Source of the DNA: Sulfuricellaceae bacterium
GTDB taxonomy: Bacteria > Pseudomonadota > Gammaproteobacteria > Burkholderiales > UBA9220
Reading direction: 5' to 3'
DNA length: 15,442 bases
Assembly (NCBI GenBank): GCA_019911985.1
Contig: JAIOJO010000224.1
Location: forward strand, 1 to 15,442
Within the stretch, counting starts at the first letter, position 1. The number at the start of each line of letters is the position of its first letter. The notes beneath the pieces were generated by a model that ran no database searches, was not told the origin of the DNA, and saw nothing but the letters and a program-made list of their open reading frames with translations. Below are positions 1 through 6,613 of this stretch, one piece after another. A program made the position numbers and the translations under genes.

Positions 1-111
1 GAAGAAATCCGAGCCGGACGACACTTGCACCGAAGCCCCTTGGTGACGGCTTGCGTCGAAGACTATTTGGCGGGGAAGCGCTACCCATTGGATCTGATCA
101 CGCACTTTTGA
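1..111 (+). CDS. NUDIX hydrolase, C-terminal end only (partial)
   Basis: Frame 1 is open from the window edge to a TGA at 109-111 and encodes 36 residues. They include EEIRAGRHLHRSPLV and then CVEDYLAGKRYPLDL. This matches the C-terminal tail I recall for NudJ-like NUDIX phosphohydrolases of betaproteobacteria, whose genes often stand directly before mnmA. The NUDIX box itself lies upstream of the window, so catalysis cannot be judged here. Members of this family hydrolyse nucleoside di- or triphosphates and thiamine pyrophosphate-type substrates. The next reading frame begins 5 bases after the stop, so the two genes are probably co-transcribed with mnmA. The identification comes from the tail and gene context only. 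Confidence 0.72.
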   Translation, partial: EEIRAGRHLHRSPLVTACVEDYLAGKRYPLDLITHF

Positions 112-116
112 TCGCC

Positions 117-656
117 ATGCGCTGCGGAGTTTTTTTGCTGACTTTGCTGGCTTCGCCGGCCTGCGCCGACCAGATTAGCATTTGCTACAATTACGGTTGC
201 GCTGCGCATGCGCCGGTCGTCTTTGCCGGACGCGCCTTGCATTCAATTCAAGCGCTGTTTCACCGCCTGCCGGACGCGGCCGCCGAGCGCCAGGCGATAG
301 CCGAGTCTATCGGCCTGTTCGAGACGATCAGCGGCGAGCAAACGCCCACTTGGCGCGACAAGGGAGGCGACGAAAACGACGACGGAATTGACGGACGCAT
401 GGATTGCATCGACCATGCCACCAACACCACGGCCTATTTGAAGCTGCTGGAGAAACACGGCTGGCTACGCTTTCACCGCGTGCTGGACCCCGTCAAGCGC
501 GCACCCTATTGGGTCAACGTGCATTGGGCAGCGCGCATCGTCGAAGTCGCCACGCAGCAGGACTACATCGTCGATGCCTGGTTTTTCGATAGCGGCCACC
601 CGGCGGCAATTTTCACCCTACAGGACTGGATGGCTGGAGCACACCCTCATGAATAA
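117..656 (+). CDS. Conserved exported protein with a possible transglutaminase-like Cys-His-Asp core
   Basis: This 179-residue protein starts at ATG 117. That start gives a clean signal peptide: Arg at residue 2, hydrophobic FLLTLLA, and an Ala-Cys-Ala site before Asp18. It is therefore probably periplasmic. Earlier in-frame TTG codons at 51 and 108 would bury or lengthen the signal. No clear ribosome binding site precedes ATG 117. I recall homologues as uncharacterised proteins of beta- and gammaproteobacteria. Conserved-looking blocks are MDCIDHATNTTAYL (95-108), VNVHWAA (133-139) and YIVDAWF (150-156). A Cys at a helix start (C97), a His on a strand (H136) and an Asp on the next strand (D153) follow the order of the transglutaminase/papain-like triad, but this function is inference. 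Residues 82-92 are acidic (DKGGDENDDGI). The gene overlaps mnmA by 8 bases and follows the NUDIX gene by 5, so it sits in one operon. Its role is unknown. Confidence 0.8.
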   Translation: MRCGVFLLTLLASPACADQISICYNYGCAAHAPVVFAGRALHSIQALFHRLPDAAAERQAIAESIGLFETISGEQTPTWRDKGGDENDDGIDGRMDCIDHATNTTAYLKLLEKHGWLRFHRVLDPVKRAPYWVNVHWAARIVEVATQQDYIVDAWFFDSGHPAAIFTLQDWMAGAHPHE

Positions 657-1713
657 GAAAAAAATCGTCGTCGGCATGTCCGGCGGAGTGGATTCTTCCG
701 TTGCGGCCTTGCTGTTGAAACAGCAAGGCTATGAAGTACTGGGCTTGTTCATGAAGAACTGGGAAGACGACGATACGGAAGACGGCTATTGCCCCGCCAA
801 GCAAGACTTCATGGATGCACTGGCGGTAGCCGAAAAAATCGGCATCGAACTGGAGGGCGTCAACTTTGCCGCCGAATACAAGGAACGGGTTTTCAGCCTT
901 TTCCTGCAGGAATACCAGGCCGGACGAACCCCCAACCCCGATGTGCTATGCAATGCGGAGATCAAATTTCGCGCCTTCCTCGACCACGCCATTTCCTTAG
1001 GCGCCGATGCGATCGCCACCGGCCACTACGCCCAGGTACGCGAACGCGACGGAGCGTTCCAACTGCTCAAGGCGGAAGACGGCGGCAAAGACCAGAGCTA
1101 CTTTCTTTATCGCCTCAACCAGCAACAGCTTGCGAAAACGCTTTTTCCCCTGGGCGATCTGTACAAGCGCGAGGTACGTGAAATCGCCCAGCGCGCGGGC
1201 TTGGCCAATTTCGCAAAAAAAGACAGCACGGGCATTTGTTTTATCGGCGAGCGGCCGTTTCGCGAGTTTCTCAACCGTTACCTGCCCAAGCAGCCGGGCG
1301 ACATGGAAACGCCCGACGGCAGGCCGGTAGGCCGCCACGACGGCTTGATGTACTACACCATCGGCCAGCGCCAGGGTTTAGGCATAGGCGGCGAAGGCGA
1401 ACCCTGGTTCGTCGCCGGCAAGGACATGGCGCGCAATGTACTCATTGTCGTGCAGGGCCATAATCACCCGCTGCTATTCAATTCCAGCCTCCGCGCTCAG
1501 GACTTGAACTGGATTTCAGGCACGCCGCACACGCACTGGGTTTATGCCGCCAAAACACGCTATCGCCAAGCCGATGCGGCTTGCTCCATCTCGCATTTGG
1601 ATAGCAACGGCTGCGACATCGAATTCGCCCAACCGCAATGGGCGGTGACGCCAGGCCAATCGGTGGTGGTGTACGAGAGCAAGGTCTGCCTGGGGGGAGG
1701 GATTATCGTTTGA
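649..1713 (+). CDS. mnmA: tRNA-specific 2-thiouridylase MnmA
   Basis: MnmA adds sulfur at C2 of the wobble uridine U34 in tRNA Lys, Glu and Gln, using ATP and a persulfide passed from IscS through a relay. The 354-residue product has the usual length. The ATP-pyrophosphatase P-loop SGGVDSS is at residues 11-17. The nucleophile Cys101 lies in PNPDVLCNAEIKF and the persulfide-carrying Cys197 lies in STGICFIGER. The GHYAQV block (125-130) and the central YTIGQRQGLGIGG are also present. All key residues are intact. The start at ATG 649 gives the family N-terminus (MNKKKIVVGMSGG). A longer frame from 574 only reads through the preceding gene. The start lies inside the end of the exported-protein gene, which suggests translational coupling. 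A GGAG sits rather far upstream (11 bases). After the stop a weak GAGGC/GCCTC stem (1712-1727) has no T-run, so no convincing terminator is visible. Confidence 0.97.
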   Translation: MNKKKIVVGMSGGVDSSVAALLLKQQGYEVLGLFMKNWEDDDTEDGYCPAKQDFMDALAVAEKIGIELEGVNFAAEYKERVFSLFLQEYQAGRTPNPDVLCNAEIKFRAFLDHAISLGADAIATGHYAQVRERDGAFQLLKAEDGGKDQSYFLYRLNQQQLAKTLFPLGDLYKREVREIAQRAGLANFAKKDSTGICFIGERPFREFLNRYLPKQPGDMETPDGRPVGRHDGLMYYTIGQRQGLGIGGEGEPWFVAGKDMARNVLIVVQGHNHPLLFNSSLRAQDLNWISGTPHTHWVYAAKTRYRQADAACSISHLDSNGCDIEFAQPQWAVTPGQSVVVYESKVCLGGGIIV

Positions 1714-1745
1714 GGCTAGCGCGCCTCTGATGAGGGACGGGCATC

Positions 1746-1945
1746 TCACTCACTATATACGTCGTGCCTGTGACCTGTCGTGAGCACCAGGATCATCAGA
1801 TTCTCGTCCTGTATATCGCAAACAATGCGGTAGCGCCATAAGCCACGCCTGTCGCCTACCAATGGCTTGTGCCGCGCGTGCGCGGATCGGCAAGCAGCGC
1901 GACTTCATCTTCTAGTCCCTTATGACCCCACTCTTTACAAAACAT
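1746..1945 (-). pseudogene. RelE/StbE-type toxin gene remnant (frameshifted, N-terminus lost)
   Basis: Read on the minus strand, one frame gives DEVALLADPRTRG and then hits a stop. Shifting frame near 1871-1876 continues as KPLVGDRRGLWRYRIVCDIQD, then ENLMILVLTTGHRHDVYSE and a TGA at 1746-1748. This is the C-terminal two thirds of a RelE-family mRNA interferase. Intact relatives usually read LWRYRVGDYRI; here VGDYR is missing, as if 15 bases were lost between two copies of the codons for YR. The normal N-terminus is absent. Residues before DEVALL (MFCKEWGHKGLE, from ATG 1945) do not match anything I know. No RelB-like antitoxin gene is visible upstream, where the palindromic repeat begins. 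It is almost certainly non-functional: one frameshift, one internal deletion and a lost N-terminus. Confidence 0.72.
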
Positions 1946-1955
1946 GAGCAGATTT

Positions 1956-2033
1956 GTAGCAGGCCAAAGGCCGGAATCCGGGACACCTGTGCGGGACGCT
2001 TCCCCGGATTCCGCTACGCTTCATCCAGGCTAC
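1956..2033. repeat. REP-like palindromic repeat bounded by GTAGC/GCTAC
   Basis: This 78-bp element starts with GTAGC (1956-1960) and ends with its complement GCTAC (2029-2033). Inside are 11-bp perfect inverted arms CGGAATCCGGG (1972-1982) and CCCGGATTCCG (2003-2013) around a 20-base loop. There is also a small hairpin GGCC-AAA-GGCC (1962-1972). The phrase GGATTCCGCTACGCTTCATC resembles dispersed intergenic repeats I recall from many proteobacterial genomes. Copy number in this genome cannot be seen from one window. It lies exactly between two decayed genes, next to the broken 5' side of the RelE remnant. Confidence 0.62.
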
Positions 2034-2071
2034 TTATTTGCTTCCGGCTCGTCTTGCTCCTGGGTCTGCGC

Positions 2072-2325
2072 TCAGAGCCCCCAGCGTAGCGCCAAATTAT
2101 TTACGGACAAACTCTTAAGCCGATATTCCAATTCTTTCAAGTCACGGCGAAGGTTGGCTTCGATTTCCTTGATGTCTTTTTCCAGCAGCAAGATACGTGC
2201 TTAGTGGCCATGTCTTCAATGAGTGTAGCCTGTTCGTTGGCGAAAACGTCCGCCTGCTCTTCCGTGAAGCCGACGGCCTTGAGTTTCTTGACGAAGGCGT
2301 GAGTATCGAAGGTAATGATGGACAT
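2072..2325 (-). pseudogene. DUF1640-family coiled-coil protein gene, frameshifted and 3'-truncated
   Basis: From ATG 2325 the minus strand reads MSIITFDTHAFVKKLKAVGF, then TEEQADVFANEQATLIEDMATKH. This is the N-terminus typical of DUF1640 proteins (short coiled-coil proteins, usually about 100 residues with a C-terminal membrane helix). Past 2197 this frame turns into unrelated sequence and stops at 2137. The adjacent frame continues the family pattern as LLLEKDIKEIEANLRRDLKE and LEYRL. Adding one base near 2194-2197 restores one reading frame. After LEYRL the expected GxM-rich membrane helix is absent and the frame ends at TGA 2072-2074, close to the palindromic repeat. No good Shine-Dalgarno sequence precedes the ATG. 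The gene is probably dead. A sequencing error could explain the frameshift, but not the missing membrane segment. Cellular function of the family is poorly known. Confidence 0.68.
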
Positions 2326-2379
2326 TTAGGGGAATCTCATTCGACGAGTTGGCCTGTAGTCGCCGTGCGCAAAGACGAG

Positions 2380-2412
2380 GAAATAAAAAACGGGTGCCCG
2401 AAGGCACCCGTT
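2380..2412 (-). terminator. Rho-independent terminator of the porin gene
   Basis: A perfect 10-bp stem (2389-2398 with 2403-2412) closes on CGAA, which is a stable UUCG tetraloop in minus-strand RNA. It is followed by TTTTTTATTT on the minus strand (2390-2381). It lies 32 bases after the porin stop. The A-run side makes it weak for plus-strand transcripts. Confidence 0.93.
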
Positions 2413-2444
2413 CTTAACACGAGCTAATTCAGCTAAAAGCCAAA

Positions 2445-3542
2445 TTAGAAATCGTGGATCATACCGAGGGAAATGCCGCTCGGATCTTGGTTTGCTACGC
2501 CGCCAGGGTTGTCGCCATGGCCGCCACCGAAAGCGCTGAATGCAGCCTTGGTGTCGTTATTGGTACGAGCGTAAGCTGCATACACCGAGGTGCGCTTGGA
2601 CAGGGCGTGATCGAAGCCCAGGGAGAACAGGTTAGCACCGGTGTCGCTGGTGCTGGCCAGATCGCCAGCCTTGGTGTATTGGGCCTTGATGGTGTTGTTA
2701 CCCATCTTGTATGCGCCACCCAAACCCCAAACCTTGCGGTCTGCGTTGGAAACGCCACCGATGTCGTTGGCTTTTTCATATTTAGCGAGCAGTTTGAAAT
2801 CGCCGAAAGCGTAGCTACCAGCCAAGCGCCAGGAATTTTCGTCCTGAACACCGGCTACACCGCCGTTGCTCAGATTGTGGCGCTCATAGGCCAGACCGGC
2901 GAACAAAGGACCATTCGCATATAGGCCGTTGGCAGCCCATGCATCAACGCTCTTGTCATTGGCAGCGGCAACAGGGTTGTTGGTGAGGGTAACAGCCGCA
3001 GGCAGGTTGGTAACATAAGCGACAGTGGCGTTGAAACCGTTCATGTTCGGCGTAGCGTAGGCCAACACGTTGGTGGGACGGGTGTCGAAGCCCATGGAGA
3101 AGTTGCGAGTGTCGCCAATTTGGTTGTTGAACAAGTCAACCTTGCGACCAAGAATCTTCATCGGGCTTTCCATTTTACCCAGCAACACGGCACCCCAGGT
3201 CTTACCGGTCAGGCCAGCGTAAGCCGGGCCGTTACCGAAAGCATCGCCGTTGCTGGAGGAAGCGTCGGTGTTACCCGAACCGCCCATGGACACGTAAGAT
3301 TTCAGCAACCACACAGCGCTCAGGCCGTTGCCCAAGTCTTCGTTGCCGTCGAATTGGATGAAGGACGCGTTGCTGGAAACGTTCCAGTTGCGATCCAGAC
3401 CGGTACCGGCGGCGTTCTTGCCATTCAGGCTGTCGAACGACATGTGCATTTCGCCGGAGATTTTAACATTGCCGCTGTCGGCCATCGCAGCAGGTGCTAC
3501 GAACAAGCCGGCAACTGCCAAAGCGATCAGACTTTTTTTCAT
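2445..3542 (-). CDS. Gram-negative outer-membrane porin (Porin_4 type)
   Basis: The 365-residue product forms a predicted beta-barrel channel, probably trimeric, for passive diffusion of small solutes. The signal peptide is MKKSLIALAVAGLFVAPAAMA, cleaved before Asp22. The mature start GNVKISGEMHMSFDSLNG is typical of betaproteobacterial porins. Strands alternate polar and hydrophobic residues (for example NGLSAVWLLKSYV, SWRLAGSYAFGDFKLLAKYE). The last residues, ISLGMIHDF, end in the terminal Phe recognised by the BAM complex. Loops are rich in Gly, Asn and Ala. The start at 3542 has a strong GGAGG 7 bases upstream (3554-3550). The gene is a single unit with its own promoter and terminator. 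Substrate selectivity cannot be read from the sequence. Confidence 0.94.
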   Translation of the reverse strand: MKKSLIALAVAGLFVAPAAMADSGNVKISGEMHMSFDSLNGKNAAGTGLDRNWNVSSNASFIQFDGNEDLGNGLSAVWLLKSYVSMGGSGNTDASSSNGDAFGNGPAYAGLTGKTWGAVLLGKMESPMKILGRKVDLFNNQIGDTRNFSMGFDTRPTNVLAYATPNMNGFNATVAYVTNLPAAVTLTNNPVAAANDKSVDAWAANGLYANGPLFAGLAYERHNLSNGGVAGVQDENSWRLAGSYAFGDFKLLAKYEKANDIGGVSNADRKVWGLGGAYKMGNNTIKAQYTKAGDLASTSDTGANLFSLGFDHALSKRTSVYAAYARTNNDTKAAFSAFGGGHGDNPGGVANQDPSGISLGMIHDF

Positions 3543-3572
3543 GGAATTTCCTCCAATTAGTTAATTAAACAA

Positions 3573-3599
3573 GCTCTGCAGAGCCATGTCCTTGGGGAC
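3573..3599 (-). promoter_or_regulatory. Porin mRNA leader with two adjacent small hairpins
   Basis: On the minus strand the predicted transcript begins near 3599. It carries GTCC-CCAA-GGAC (3599-3588) and then the perfect 12-bp palindrome GCTCTGCAGAGC (3584-3573). An A+T-rich stretch and the GGAGG follow. A 5'-terminal stem-loop can protect mRNA from decay, as known for E. coli ompA. Assigning that role here is inference. Confidence 0.45.
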
Positions 3600-3605
3600 G
3601 CCTTT

Positions 3606-3634
3606 ATTATGTCCGAGGCACCTTTGATTACCAA
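3606..3634 (-). promoter_or_regulatory. Sigma70-type promoter of the porin gene
   Basis: The minus strand reads TTGGTA (3634-3629), a 17-base spacer, then CATAAT (3611-3606). These are close to TTGACA/TATAAT with ideal spacing. Transcription would start near 3599, giving a leader of about 57 bases. CCTTGG overlapping the -35 and CCAAGG in the leader (3595-3590) are inverted copies and could be an operator, but this is speculative. Confidence 0.7.
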
Positions 3635-3703
3635 GGATTGGCGCGAGGAATGTGGTTCTTTTCGCACGACAAACGGTTTTATGTTGTTTTTTTGCAACAT
3701 CGC

Positions 3704-3782
3704 CTGAATCGGCTCAAGGCCGTTTTGCCTACGCCTTGCCGCTCATCATTGGCCGCACCCATTACGTTTGAAGCCGATTCAG
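3704..3782. repeat. Inverted repeat between secA and the porin gene
   Basis: CTGAATCGGCT (3704-3714) and its exact complement AGCCGATTCAG (3772-3782) are 57 bases apart. A second small stem ATGTTG/CAACAT lies just outside (3681-3700). There is no T-run placed as in a classical secA terminator. The span could fold in the secA 3' RNA. I see no gene in it. Confidence 0.4.
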
Positions 3783-3805
3783 TAAATTCTTAAGGCAGCC
3801 TCTCC

Positions 3806-6514
3806 CTAAGTCAGCGCGCCATGGCAATGTTTGTATTTCTTGCCAGAACCGCAAGGACACGGGTCGTTGCGGCCGACCTTGTCGCCGCTGCGCACGACGG
3901 TTTGCGGCGGCGCCTCGTCTTCCCCTTCGGCGGTATCGAAATCGGCATGGCGGTAATGGATGTTGCTGATCGCCGCCGGTGCTTCTACCGCCTCGATATC
4001 CTCTTCGCCCCTAATCTGCACGGCCATGACGATTTGGGTGACGTCGCGCTTTACGGCTTCAAGCATATCGCCGAACAGATCGAAGGCCTCGCGCTTGTAC
4101 TCCTGCTTGGGGTCCTTCTGGGCGTAACCGCGCAAATGTATGCCTTGGCGCAAATGATCCAGCGCCGCCAGATGCTCGCGCCAGTGGTTGTCCAGGCTTT
4201 GCAGCATCACGCCGCGCTCGAAATGGCGCATTACGCCCTCCCCCGCCTGCTCGCTCTTGTTTGCATACTGCCCGAGAACCGCAGCGACTATCCGGGCGCG
4301 GAGAGACGGCTCGTCCAGCTCCGGTTCCTTTTCCAGCCACTCCCGTAACGGCGCATCCGTCAACTGCCACTCCGACTGCAAGGTCTTTTCCAGGCCGGCG
4401 GTATCCCATTGCTCCTCCATGCTGCCGGGCGGAATGTGCTGACTGACGATGTTCTGGGTGACGTCTTCCAGCATGTCGCGGATGGTGTCGGATATATCCT
4501 CCGTTTCCAGCAATTCGTTGCGTTGCTGGTAGATGACGCGGCGCTGGTCGTTGGAAACGTCGTCGTATTCCAGCAATTGCTTGCGGATGTCGAAGTTGCG
4601 CGCCTCGACCTTGCGCTGGGCGTTTTCGATGGCGCGCGTCACCCACGGGTGCTCGATGGCTTCGCCGTCGGGCATTTTGAGCCGATTCATGATCGCGGCA
4701 ACCCGGTCTGAAGCGAAAATCCGCAGCAGCGGGTCTTCCAAGGACAAGTAAAAACGGCTGGAACCGGGGTCGCCCTGGCGGCCGGCGCGGCCGCGCAATT
4801 GATTATCCACGCGGCGCGACTCGTGGCGCTCGGTGCCGATAATATGCAAGCCGCCCAGGGCCAGCACTTGCTCATGCACTTTCTCCCACTCGCCGCGCAA
4901 GGCAGCGGCGCGCTTCTCTTTCTCCTCCGCGGAAAGCTTGTCGTCGTTGCGTATGGCATCCAACTCGCGTTCGATACTGCCGCCGAGAACGATGTCCGTG
5001 CCGCGGCCGGCCATGTTGGTGGCGATGGTGATCGCCTTGGGCTGACCCGCCTGGGCGACGATTTCCGCTTCGCGGGCGTGCTGCTTGGCGTTCAAGACCT
5101 CATGCTTCAGCTTCACCTTATCCAGCAGATTGGAAAGATATTCCGAGGTTTCGATCGAAGTGGTACCCACCAGTACCGGCTGCCCGCGCTCGACGCACTG
5201 CTGGATGTCATCGATCACCGCCTGGTATTTCTCTCGGGCGGTGCGGAACACCTGGTCCATGCGATCCTCGCGGATCATCGCACGGTGGGTCGGAATCACC
5301 ACGGTTTCCAAGCCGTAAATTTGCTGGAACTCGAAGGCTTCGGTATCGGCCGTTCCGGTCATGCCGCCCATTTTTCCGTACATGCGGAAGTAATTCTGGA
5401 AGGTGATGGACGCCAAGGTCTGATTTTCCTTCTGGATAACCACCCCTTCCTTAGCCTCCACGGCCTGATGCAAGCCGTCCGACCAGCGCCGGCCCGACAT
5501 CATGCGGCCGGTGAACTCATCGACGATGACCACCTCGCCGTCCTGCACCACGTAATGCTGGTCGCGATGGTACAGGGCATGAGCGCGCAAAGCCGCGTAG
5601 ACATGGTGCATCAGGCGGATATTGGCGGCATCGTAAAGACTGCCGCCTTCCGGCAGCAAGCCGGCTTGACTCAGCAGTTGCTCCGCCCTTTCGTGCCCTT
5701 CTTCGGTGAGCAGCACTTGGCGAGCCTTTTCGTCCAGGCTGTAATCGCCGGGGCCGTCTTCTTCTTCCTGCTTCACCAGCTTAGGCGGGAGTTCGTTAAT
5801 CCGGTAGTAAAGATCGATATTGTCGTCGGCCTGGCCGGAAATAATCAGCGGCGTGCGCGCCTCGTCGATCAGGATCGAGTCCACCTCGTCGACGATCGCG
5901 TAGCTCAAGCCGCGCTGCACTCGCTCCGTCGGTTCGTACACCATGTTGTCGCGCAAATAATCGAAGCCGAATTCGTTGTTGGTGCCATAGGTAATATCGG
6001 CGGCATAAGCCTCGTGTTTTTCCTCGTGCTCCATGCGCGACAAATTGACGCCCACGCTCAATCCCAGAAAGCGGTGCAAACGCCCCATCCATTCGGCGTC
6101 GCGGCTTGCCAGGTAATCGTTGACGGTGATGACGTGCACGCCTTTGCCGGAAATGGCGTTGAGGTAAGCCGGCAGGGTCGCGACCAGGGTTTTGCCCTCG
6201 CCGGTACGCATTTCGGCGATCTTGCCGTAGTGCAGCACCATGCCGCCGATCAGTTGCACATCGAAGTGGCGCATATTAAGCACGCGCTTACCGGCTTCGC
6301 GAACCACCGCGAACGCTTCGGGCAGCAGATCGTCGAGGGATTCGCCGTTCCTATGGCGCTGACGGAACTCGTCGGTTTTAGCGCGCAACTCGGCATCGCT
6401 GAGCGCGAGCATTTGCGGCTCCAGTGCGTTGATGGCGTGCACGGCCTGCCGGTATTGCTTAACCAGCCGCTCGTTGCGGCTACCGAAAATACTTTTTAAC
6501 AGTCGGGAAATCAT
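3806..6514 (-). CDS. secA: Preprotein translocase ATPase SecA
   Basis: SecA is the motor that pushes unfolded preproteins through SecYEG using ATP, working at the cytoplasmic face of the inner membrane. The 902 residues match the family length (901 in E. coli). Walker A MRTGEGKT is at 102-109 and the DEAD-type Walker B region VDEVDSILIDEARTPLIISG is at 208-227. The second motor domain carries TNMAGRGTDIVLGG and QLRGRAGRQGDPGSSRFYLS. The C-terminal zinc finger CPCGSGKKYKHCH (886-898) for SecB/lipid contact is complete. ATG 6514 gives the family N-terminus (MISRLLKSIFGSRNER). The bases before it on the mRNA are GCCUCCUCCCUU, pyrimidine-rich, with no Shine-Dalgarno sequence, which is odd for an abundant essential protein. 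The M23 gene ends 99 bases upstream on the same strand. No SecM-like regulator gene is seen. Confidence 0.98.
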   Translation of the reverse strand: MISRLLKSIFGSRNERLVKQYRQAVHAINALEPQMLALSDAELRAKTDEFRQRHRNGESLDDLLPEAFAVVREAGKRVLNMRHFDVQLIGGMVLHYGKIAEMRTGEGKTLVATLPAYLNAISGKGVHVITVNDYLASRDAEWMGRLHRFLGLSVGVNLSRMEHEEKHEAYAADITYGTNNEFGFDYLRDNMVYEPTERVQRGLSYAIVDEVDSILIDEARTPLIISGQADDNIDLYYRINELPPKLVKQEEEDGPGDYSLDEKARQVLLTEEGHERAEQLLSQAGLLPEGGSLYDAANIRLMHHVYAALRAHALYHRDQHYVVQDGEVVIVDEFTGRMMSGRRWSDGLHQAVEAKEGVVIQKENQTLASITFQNYFRMYGKMGGMTGTADTEAFEFQQIYGLETVVIPTHRAMIREDRMDQVFRTAREKYQAVIDDIQQCVERGQPVLVGTTSIETSEYLSNLLDKVKLKHEVLNAKQHAREAEIVAQAGQPKAITIATNMAGRGTDIVLGGSIERELDAIRNDDKLSAEEKEKRAAALRGEWEKVHEQVLALGGLHIIGTERHESRRVDNQLRGRAGRQGDPGSSRFYLSLEDPLLRIFASDRVAAIMNRLKMPDGEAIEHPWVTRAIENAQRKVEARNFDIRKQLLEYDDVSNDQRRVIYQQRNELLETEDISDTIRDMLEDVTQNIVSQHIPPGSMEEQWDTAGLEKTLQSEWQLTDAPLREWLEKEPELDEPSLRARIVAAVLGQYANKSEQAGEGVMRHFERGVMLQSLDNHWREHLAALDHLRQGIHLRGYAQKDPKQEYKREAFDLFGDMLEAVKRDVTQIVMAVQIRGEEDIEAVEAPAAISNIHYRHADFDTAEGEDEAPPQTVVRSGDKVGRNDPCPCGSGKKYKHCHGALT

Positions 6515-6613
6515 AAGGGAGGAGGCGGCTTTAGTAGTTGGAATTAATTCGGCACCTCTGGTTTTGGACAGGGTGCGGCTCTATTTTAGACAGACGGCAT
6601 TCCTGAAATGGCT

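Noticed and set aside
1712..1727. Hairpin GAGGC/GCCTC after mnmA as a terminator
   Set aside because: The stem is only 5 bp and no T-run follows.
1944..2204. An 86-codon plus-strand frame as a gene
   Set aside because: It runs across the palindromic repeat and antisense to the DUF1640 remnant, with no ribosome site or family resemblance.
3561..3587. Eight-codon leader peptide frame (MALQSLFN) in the porin leader
   Set aside because: AAGGA lies only one base from its ATG, too close for initiation. The frame coincides with the palindromes, and no attenuator-like structure is linked to it.
4799..6499. A 566-codon open frame on the plus strand
   Set aside because: It lies entirely antisense to secA, whose motifs are unmistakable. 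It encodes a His/Val/Leu-rich protein with no recognisable domain, as expected from a mirror frame in G+C-rich DNA.
6541..6613. A secA promoter around TAAAAT and the GAATTAATTC palindrome
   Set aside because: No acceptable -35 sits at the right distance, so evidence is too weak to list it as a feature.
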